Positions 56,756-64,000 of a stretch of 64,000 bases of DNA are shown one piece after another. A model generated the notes under the pieces. It had not been told where the DNA came from. It worked only from the letters and a program-made list of their open reading frames with translations, and ran no database searches. Source of the stretch: Theristus sp. LFF4_11 (lineage: Eukaryota; Nematoda; Chromadorea; Monhysterida; Xyalidae). Positions within the stretch are counted from its first letter, which is position 1; each line of letters starts with the position of its first letter. Position numbers and translations under genes: made by a program. The stretch lies in the NCBI GenBank assembly GCA_030248135.1, contig JASANC010000327.1, forward strand, positions 1 through 64,000, given 5' to 3'.

Positions 56756-57884
56756 CCGAGCACTTCGGCACACACGGCAGCGCAGCGGTCGCTTTCGGTG
56801 GCCACTGGCTGCCTTGTGCACTCGAACGACACCATCCATCCATCCATCCATCCATTTTATGTCGCGAAACAGCAGCAAACTCTGATAAAACTGTATGGAA
56901 CAGCATGTGGTTCGGAGCATGTAGTCACGAATGCAAACGCGAACGCTCGCGAATGCTGTTGTTGCTCGTCGGCACTCTCTTGTACTTTTTAGAATCGGTA
57001 ATATTGAATTTCGAGGCGTTTTTGCTGAATTGACTGCGTACGGAACCGGTTGACTGGAGAGGATCGCACAGTTTTTAAACGACTGAAAGAAACGCCCATC
57101 TTCGCAACACACCATGTTTCGCACAAAACTCGGTTGCGTGGTGTACTTTTCTTTTTAAGACTTCTCTTTTTTCTTGATTGACAATTGACATTGTTACGTT
57201 TTTAAAAAAGCGTGGGTTTCTCCAGGAGTTTACGCAAAAAATCAATGTGTTGCAACTTGCAATAACGTCTGAACTGAAAATCTTTTTTGTAGTCGTGTTG
57301 TTTCATGGTGAATTACAAAATGCAAAAAACGGGTATTCAGTGTTCATTTTACGGGTGGCATTCGAGATCTCGTCACAATGTAATTCGCCATGTGTTGAGA
57401 ATGTTTGTTTTTTGTTGTTCTTCTGTTTGTGATCCTGGTTCTGTTCTTTTTTCTTCATCGTGCTTTTGTTGCTGTCCTTCGTAGCCATTCTTTAAACCGC
57501 ACGTTCAATATGAATTTTCACGATATTCGCATTTTTTAACTTGAATTTCATTTGTAGTGGTTGTTCTTGTTTTGGGCTGCTTCAGTAGTTCAGTTGTTCG
57601 ATTGTTGGTTCAAGAAAAGCGTGAATATATTTGAATAAAACAAACAACAAAGAAACGTCTGTTTGGAAATATTCTTTTGTGTGTGTTTCAGTGAGTGCTC
57701 ATGTCAATGGGAACGCAGAAATACACTTTACAATTTTTTAATTCGTCATTTTTTAATATTATTTAACACCAGTAAGTTGTGCTGTGGGTTTTTAATTAGT
57801 AAATTAGTACCGGATCTCGTTGATTGGTCAGTGCAGTGAATGTGTTTTGGCAACGAGGCAGAGAAACGGCCGCTGCACTTGCGG
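56756..57884. other. 3' UTR and intergenic sequence
   Basis: Holds a short (CCAT)n run at 56828-56852 and AATAAA at about 57634. Otherwise no exon or shared repeat recognised. Confidence 0.45.
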
Positions 57885-58560
57885 GGGCTCAATAGATTCA
57901 ATTACCGTTTAGTCTTGTTGCTTCCAAACTTGATAAATTCGTTTCCTAAACGCATGCAATCATTCTGTAAACTTCCCGTGGCTTGTTTAGCGTGCCGGCT
58001 CTCTGAAACTGGTCAATGCAGCGGGCGATGTTTTTTGGGACGGACGTTTATTTTTTGGAAATGATCTTACGGTACACGTGCGTTTGAGTGGGCGGTAAAG
58101 ATTTGAACGTCAACAGGAAGTTTAAAAACACAAAAACAAGAAACAAACCTTACAAACTGGTCTTTTGCGATCATTATAAAATTACGGTTGGGCCCGGGGC
58201 GGATGGCGCAATTCAGTTGCACTTTTAAAAAATCGTCTGTGAACAAGGTTGATGATCATGAACGGCCTGATTCCACTTGGTTTTATCGTCTGCTTCATTG
58301 CGGCCACGGCAGTTCAGCAAGTTGACGCTTGTACGTTTCGATTTTTAAGCTGCACTGATGAATATGGAGCTGGCGTTTTGGGGTGTCCTGTCTGTCAGGG
58401 TGTCCCGTCCCGCGTGTCTCATCAGCAGCTAGTAGCGAAGCCACTCTTTTTCGGCTTTTCATGCAGCTGTTTTTATTTCCGTGGTAAGACGCCCCGGCGA
58501 CACGGACACCGCACGCCATTTCGGACATTTTTATTACCGCGAGGCATTTAATGCCATCTG
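57885..58560 (+). repeat. Tandem duplication, left copy
   Basis: Almost identical to 61740-62460, covering promoter, leader and first exon of the WAP genes. It differs by a few substitutions, a 6-bp indel near 58080, and lack of 29 bp near 58508. Confidence 0.9.
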
Positions 58561-60419
58561 AAGCTTATCAACGCCAATCTCCATTGTGCTTGGAACAGCG
58601 TTTCTTGGAACCACAAAATTTCATGTTTGAGAACAACATTATGTAGGTGTAACAACAAAATTTGTGTGGGCACTTTTGCGCGTCCCACTCTGACAATATC
58701 AAAATCACAACTGGAGAGACTGTAAATCACATTCAAAAAATCACCAATATACTGTACGCATAAAAACAAAGATGACGACAGAACTCCGCACACACACACA
58801 GACACACGGACGTGTGTGTATCCATCCAACTGTCGAGCTGAATAAATGCGTGATATACTAATGCAGCTGACAACGCAGCAACAATCATTGATCCAGTTCG
58901 TTGCATTGTTGGTTTCAACGGTCGCTGCTTTGGCTTTTGTTCGCGAGGCAGCAGCTGCACGTGGGTTGGTGGCAGATGCGCTTGTCGTCCTCCAGATTCA
59001 AATCGTTTGTTGTTGTGTTTTATTTGTTTCAAGTTTGTGACCAGCAGCTAACGCCTTCTGTATTGAATTGTTGCAAGAATTTTTAAGCGTGCAGCAGTAA
59101 TCCGCTGACGCGTCAATGCGTTGGGAAATGTCCCGCGAGACAACAGTGCATTCGGGTGCATGCAACAGGCGGATGCTCTTGCGAGGAGCCAAGGGGTTCG
59201 TTTTCTGTATTTTTTTGTTGTTTGTTGCTTTCAAGCGGCCGAATCGTTTTGCATTGAACTCACATGGCAAACACTTTCGAACTTACAGTATCAGAATGTC
59301 GGGGCACGTCGCCAGGTCAATGCAATGGCGGGTGTTCTTGGGGGAAAAGCTGCAGCTGGGATATAATGGCAAGAAGATGCTCTTGCGAGGAGCCAAGTGG
59401 TTCGTTTTCTGTATTTTTTTGTTGTTTGTTGCTTTCAAGCGGCCGAATCGTCTTGCATTGAACTCACATAGATAACACTTTCGAACTTATCAGCCTGTCG
59501 GGGCACGTCGCCAGGTCAGTGCAATGGACGGTGTTCTTGGGGGAAAAGCTGCAGCTGGAATATGATGACAAGAAGATGCTCTTGCGAGGATCCAAACTGT
59601 TAGTTGTCTTGTGTTTATCAGTTGTATTGAAGTTATTGTGGATTTATTAAAACGTGTCCGGACTAAACTGACGTCATTTGCTTTAAAAACGCCCGCTTGT
59701 CAAAGTACAGGCACTAAAATGTCAGTTTGGTGTGACTGATTCGACATTCACCATTTGTTTACAAAAAGAAATCGGCTAAACGGAAAGTCTGGTTTGTTGT
59801 GAACGGCAAGCGCATGTTTGGCGGCACATGACGTCATTTCAGTGGGACACGTTTAAAAAAATAGGTCATAGTGACTTGCCGATATTTTTTTGTCACATGT
59901 AGCTGAAATTGTTTCCTAGTAATAGCCATATGCCCCCCACCGAGTGGCATGGGCATTTGCGTGGAGCAGTGCTCTCAAGACACAGACTGTGCTCCGACTG
60001 AGAAGTGCTGCTCTAACGGTTGTGGTCACACGTGTCAACAGCCGATTATTGGTGAATAGTAGCACGTTTCCAATTTTTTTTCAAAATCAGCGTGTCGAGC
60101 CTCGCGGCCAGGTCAATGCAATGGACGATGTGGCCGCTTCTATGAGCGTTGCGAGTACAGCTTTGGCCGATGCTCCTGTGTTCCCGCGTTTGGTAATCGT
60201 TCATATGCCGTCCAAACTTTTGTTTGTGGCTTTACCAACGTCTAAGTGAACACGTAACAAATGTCATTGCATTATTAGTGGGACAAAGTGCGTGACAGAC
60301 AATACATTTTGCAGCCATACCGAGATTGTGAAGGCATATGTCCGCCAGGAGGCGTCTGCGCAATGCACTTTGCAACTCGTAGCTGTCTCTGTCAACCCCG
60401 AATTACAAATTCAAATTGA
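58252..60419 (+). CDS. Secreted protein, one WAP and several six-Cys modules (gene A)
   Basis: Exons, all phase 1 at their borders: 58252-58483 (signal peptide ending QQVDA and a Cys-rich part), 59088-59195, 59289-59399, 59494-59598 (six-Cys modules), 59926-60051 (WAP), 60091-60192 (six-Cys), about 60289-60419 (last module and stop). The WAP exon reads CPPPSG, then [13 protein letters not shown] and NGCGHTC, with all eight cysteines of the four-disulphide core. The other modules follow C-x7-C-x3-C-x5/6-C-x6-8-C-x-C, as in [13 protein letters not shown] plus CSC; they recall EB-type modules of nematodes, not firmly. WAP proteins often inhibit proteases or kill bacteria. The last exon lacks the first cysteine and has a poor acceptor, so the 3' end may be decayed. 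A MITE sits before the WAP exon. Confidence 0.7.
59650..59854. mobile_element. MITE with TGACGTCA-bearing ends, copy 2
   Basis: Begins AAACGTGTCCGGAC and ends GTGGGACACGTTT, with TGACGTCAT near each end. Inverted relative to, and clearly similar along its length with, 27853-28032. In an intron of WAP gene A. Confidence 0.8.
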
Positions 60420-61739
60420 GTTGTTCACAGATTCATTCGTGAAATACGACAAATCAATGGGCCAAATTGCATTGAGATTGAATTGATACTAATTTACGTT
60501 GCGTCACCGCTAACTTATCTTTGTTTTGTAACACAGACAGTGATGCGAATGCGATCACAATTATTCACGATTCTTGTCCTGTGCAGCAAATAAATGTTAT
60601 TCCGTTGCTCCGGCGGTGTCAAAGTTCAAAAGGCAAACAAATCAAATGAAGCTAAATCAATCAAAGAAATTCTGCCGCCATGAATATCAACTAAAATGAC
60701 GAAATTCTATTGTTTGTTTTGCTACTTTTGCACGTTTTCACAAATGCTCGGCAACTGCCCTGTGGTCGGTCGGTTGGGTGCTCTTAATGCGTCACCACTT
60801 AAAATTCGCTTGGAATGACAGTCCAAGAATGTACCCAGTGCACAACTGCGTTGTCTGAAACAACTTTCGTTGTTTAAAAAACCACATCGTTTAATTTTTA
60901 AATCTATGTATTTCCTAATTTGATTTTCCGTTTTTTTCACAGTGTGTACAATTTGCTCGTTGTGCGGTTATAACAAGAAACATGTTTTGTCTGAACACCA
61001 AAACAAAGCGTTTTTTGCTAAGTTGCGCTTTTGCATTTGTAAAAATTAAAAATCTTACAACACACGACACCATTTCGCGCAACAGAAATGTGCCGCAATA
61101 CGGTGGTGTGGGTGGCAAAAAAATGTGAACATCACCAGAGGACGTACTATTGCAAAAAAACTAAAACACAAAAGGATGAGACAACCAGTACCTAGTCCTT
61201 TGCGACCATTGTAGAAGTTCGACCATGTGCCGCGGGACAGTGGCAGTGGAAATCGCCACCGCAAGCGAACCACGTGTTCGGTTGATGGTTGCACACACGT
61301 GCAGTTGATGCATGCATTCTGTGCAGGCTGATGCACGCAGTCTGTGCAGGCATCGCTGTGGAGGCGGAGTTTGCCTGAACGAGGACTGAGATAACTTTTC
61401 CTGGTTATGCATCGGTGCCGTGCCGTCTATTATTATTTCAAAATTATGATTTTTTAAAAGTTTTTAAAAAAACTTTCTATTTTGGCTGTATTTGCAGGCT
61501 TGCTGGTTTGACACTTGCTTTGTCAGTTGACCGAACGTGCCGAATATGACAGAACAGTTTTATGTAACTGCGTTATAGAAGCGCAAAAAACGGCTGTGAT
61601 TTTCTCCATGCGGACGTGGCGGAAATGAAATGCATTATGATTGTGTGGGTGGAAAACTGTACACGTCAACTGCTGAGAACGTTTGTCACAAAAAAAAATA
61701 AAAAAAGCGGTTACACAGCTAATTTTGTGGTGCCTTGCG
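60420..61739. other. Spacer between WAP gene A and the duplicated promoter
   Basis: AT-rich, no supported exon. At 61295-61355 a 23-bp phrase ending in CTGTGCAGGC occurs twice in tandem. AATAAA near 60590 may end gene A. Confidence 0.45.
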
Positions 61740-62460
61740 ATCAGTTAGATTCAATTACCGTTTAGTCTTGTTGTTTCCAGACTTGATAAATTCGTTTCCT
61801 AAACGCATGCAATCATTCTATAAACTTCCCGTGACTTGTTTAGCGTGCCGGCTCTCTGAAACTGGTCAATGCAGCGGGCGATGTTTTTTGGGATGGACGT
61901 TTATTTTCTGGAAATGATCTTACGGTACGTTTGAGTGGGCGGTAAAGATTTGAACGTCAACAGGAAGTTTAAAAACACAAAAACAAGAAACAAAACTTAC
62001 AAACTGGTCTTCTGCGATCATTATAAAAGTTCGGTTGGGTCCGGGGCGGATGGCGCAATTCAGTTGCACTTTTAAAAAATCGTCTGTGAACAAGGTTGAT
62101 GATCATGAACGGCCTGATTCCACTTGGTTTTATCGTCTGCTTCATTGCGGCCACGGCAGTTCAGCAAGTTGACGCTTGTACGTTTCGATTTTTAAGCTGC
62201 ACTGATGAATATGGAGCTGGCGTTTTGGGGTGTCCTGTCTGTCAGGGTGTCCCGTCCCGCGTGTCTCATCAGCAGCTAGTAGCGAAGCCACTCTTTTTCG
62301 GCTTTTCATGCAGCTGTTTTTATTTCCGTGGTAAGACACCACGGCGACACGGACACCGCTGCGGATATTACAGCGGACAGGGCACCGCACGCCACTTCGG
62401 ACATTTTTATTACCGCGAGGCGTTTAACTAATGCCATCTGAAGTTTATCAATGCCAATCG
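61740..62460 (+). repeat. Tandem duplication, right copy
   Basis: Second copy of 57885-58560, about 3.85 kb downstream in the same orientation. High identity, including in non-coding parts, points to a recent event. Confidence 0.9.
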
Positions 62461-62810
62461 ATTGTTCTAGTAGCCATATGCCCCCCACCGAGTGGCGGCA
62501 TTTGCGTGGCGCAGTGCTCTCAAGACACACACTGTGCTCCGACTGAGAAGTGCTGCTGGAATGGTTGTGGTCACACGTGTCAACAGCCGATTATTGGTGA
62601 ATAGTAGCACGTTTCCAATGTTTTTTTTCAAAATCAGCGTGTCGAGGCTCTCAACCAGGTCAATGCAATGGACGATGTGGCCGCTTCTATGAGCGTTGCG
62701 AGCACAGCGCTGGCCGATGCTCCTGTGTTCTACGGACACCGCTGCGGATATTACAGCGGACAGGGCACCGCACGCCACTTCGGACATTTTTATTACCGCG
62801 AGGCGTTTAA
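62099..62810 (+). CDS. Secreted WAP-domain protein (gene B)
   Basis: Exons: 62099-62330 (signal peptide and Cys-rich part, nearly the same as gene A), 62474-62596 (WAP: CPPPSGG, CSQDTHCAP, KCCWNGCGHTC), 62638-62810 (six-Cys module [13 protein letters not shown]...CSC, then a run to stop); 175 residues, phases agreeing. The last exon is a mosaic: after TGCTCCTGTGTTC it continues with 80 bp that are otherwise found downstream of exon 1 (62352-62435). If exon 1 is not spliced it reads on to a stop at 62431. One change inside the WAP core (D to H after SQDT) may weaken the usual fold. Confidence 0.65.
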
Positions 62811-62856
62811 CTGATGCCATCTGAAGTTTATCAATGCCAATCGATTGTTCTTGTAG

Positions 62857-62982
62857 CCATATGCCCCCCACCGAGTGGCATGGGCATTTGCTGGGAGGAG
62901 TGCTCTCAACACACAGACTGTGCTCCGACTAAGATGTGCTGCTCGAACGGTTGTGGTCACACGTGTCAATACCCGATTAATG
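62857..62982 (+). CDS. WAP-domain exon, third copy
   Basis: Acceptor TTCTTGTAG, then [31 protein letters not shown], and a phase-1 donor TAATG/gtgaac. All eight cysteines are kept. Whether it belongs to gene B after exon skipping or is an orphan exon cannot be told, because no own signal-peptide exon precedes it. Confidence 0.6.
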
Positions 62983-63023
62983 GTGAACAGTAGCACGTTT
63001 CCAATGTTTTTTTTCAAAATCAG

Positions 63024-63075
63024 CGAGTCGAGGCTATCGACCAGGTCAATGCAATGGACGATGTGGCAGCCAGGG
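63024..63075 (+). pseudogene. Truncated six-Cys module exon
   Basis: Starts like the other modules ([10 protein letters not shown]) but its first cysteine codon is changed to Ser and from about 63068 it runs into dispersed repeat sequence. The same truncation point is found at 63306-63358. Confidence 0.6.
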
Positions 63076-63139
63076 TGTTTCCTCCCACCCCAAAACTTTT
63101 TGTTGTAATTTCAGCGGCTGAAATCCTGAAAAAATGGGC

Positions 63140-63264
63140 CAAATGCCCCCCACCGAGTGGCATTGGCAAGTGCGTGGATGAGTGCTCTCAAGACACAGAC
63201 TGTGCTCCGATTAAGAAGTGCTGCTCGAACGGTTGTGGTCACACGTGTCAACAGCCGATTATTG
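63140..63264 (+). CDS. WAP-domain exon, fourth copy
   Basis: [31 protein letters not shown] and donor ATTATTG/gtgaat. The usual acceptor (TAG/CCATATG) is replaced by repeat-derived sequence (GGGCCAAATG), so splicing into this exon is doubtful. Confidence 0.5.
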
Positions 63265-63305
63265 GTGAATAGAAGCACGTTTCCAATGTTTTTTTTCAAA
63301 ATCAG

Positions 63306-63358
63306 CGTGTCGAAGCTATCGACCAGGTCAATGCAATGGACGATGTCGCAGCCAGGGT
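63306..63358 (+). pseudogene. Truncated six-Cys module exon, second copy
   Basis: [13 protein letters not shown] keeps the first three cysteines, then joins the same dispersed repeat as at 63075. Shared break point shows that WAP plus truncated module was duplicated after the repeat had joined it. Confidence 0.6.
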
Positions 63359-63690
63359 GTTTCCTCACACCCTCAAAATTTTTTGTTGCGATTTCAGGGG
63401 CTGAAACCGTGACAAAAGGGGGGTTTTCGGATACGCTGAGTTCAAAAATCTTATCTAGAAGTTTGCCCGACGCTTCTATTGTGTCCTAAACGCGTATGCC
63501 ATGAGGATGAGGAAGGAAAATTCCTTGATAATTAATTTTAAATAAAAAGACCTTTAAATAAAAAAAAATAAATTTTACAAGGAACCTGAAATCCTGTTAC
63601 AAATACAAATCGAGGTCGCTGAGTCCGAATATGACGTTTATTTTTTATACGAATTACTCCGCGCCCTAAAAACGGTTTCTATAGGAACGA
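63354..63690. repeat. Dispersed repeat shared with 3976-4320
   Basis: CTGAAACCGTGACAAAAGGGG, GAGTTCAAAAATCTTA, AGTTTGCCCGA, GATGAGGAA and CGAATTACTCCGC all occur in the same order as in the core of the fold-back repeat at the other end of the window. Confidence 0.8.
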
Positions 63691-63714
63691 AAAGGGAAAA
63701 ATTTAAAAAATCGG

Positions 63715-63990
63715 AAACTACAGTATGGCGGAATATATGAGGCAGTCCATCAAGGCGCGATCAGCCGCAGACTAGGAGTTGTCTTTTTTAAAAAAAGCCA
63801 ACATAATTCCAAATCATGTGTACAAGGGATAAAGAATGAACAAAATAGCGCGGATAATCCATTAGTTAAAAAAAAAACGCGTCAAATTTGGCACACAATT
63901 CAGTTTCTGAACGTCTTTTTTTCATTCAAAATTCGCGCGCTCCTTGCACCCTGAAAAAAGCTGCCATGTTTAACCGGCCATACCGTAGTC
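63715..63990. repeat. Possible inverted-repeat element at the window end
   Basis: ACTACAGTATGGCGG near 63716 is roughly complementary to CCGGCCATACCGTAGT near 63974. The inside is AT-rich with no ORF. Called only from its ends. Confidence 0.35.
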
Positions 63991-64000
63991 AAAAAAATCT

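Noticed and set aside
62467..62871. Minus-strand ORFs opposite the WAP exons
   Set aside because: They mirror the Cys codons of the WAP core and recur at every copy; no signal peptide or splice logic on that strand.

Overview
This window looks like repeat-rich nuclear DNA from a nematode. The best markers are three zinc-free ZP-domain cuticlin genes, a cuticle collagen with the nematode N-terminal domain and furin site, and spliced genes with GT-AG introns and TTTCAG-like acceptors. Long introns packed with small inverted-repeat transposons, and the presence of FBXW4-like and cyclin J-like genes, suggest a non-rhabditid lineage, possibly an enoplean; this placement is an inference. All multi-exon models were built by eye, and the main support is that splice phases agree from exon to exon.

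Layout. 1-3603: right-hand part of an LTR retrotransposon coding for gag and protease only. 3604-4900: a fold-back repeat. 5668-7366 (-): cuticle collagen. 7380-10970: non-coding, ending in an inverted-repeat element made of 31-bp CCAAT-box units. 10971-12458 (+): C-terminal exons of a probable condensin CAP-G subunit. 13427-15222 (-), 22024-24389 (-) and 26174-28290 (+): three cuticlin paralogues with the same six-exon structure, the last two head to head. 17133-19521 (-): probable single-pass membrane protein. 29453-33428 (-): seven-exon gene of unknown function with a 600-bp CA/GT microsatellite starting exactly at a splice donor. 33700-36400: homopolymer-rich repeats. 36501-41265 (+): cyclin J-like gene. 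42047-44250: a block of five repeat elements. 44883-51603 (+): FBXW4-like F-box/WD gene whose intron 4 holds a hAT-like element. 51980-56755 (+): gene joining an RS-rich, disordered N-terminal half to a C-terminal NADAR domain. 57885-63400 (+): two partly duplicated secreted-protein genes made of alternating WAP and six-cysteine modules on phase-1 exons.

Functionally, the collagen and cuticlins are structural proteins of the cuticle. The WAP genes are probable secreted inhibitors or defence proteins. CAP-G, cyclin J, FBXW4 and RS-NADAR are housekeeping or nuclear regulators. I see no operon. The most unusual points are the RS-NADAR fusion, the WAP/six-cysteine exon array with its recent duplication, the patchwork of converted introns among the cuticlins, and the dispersed CCAAT-array element.
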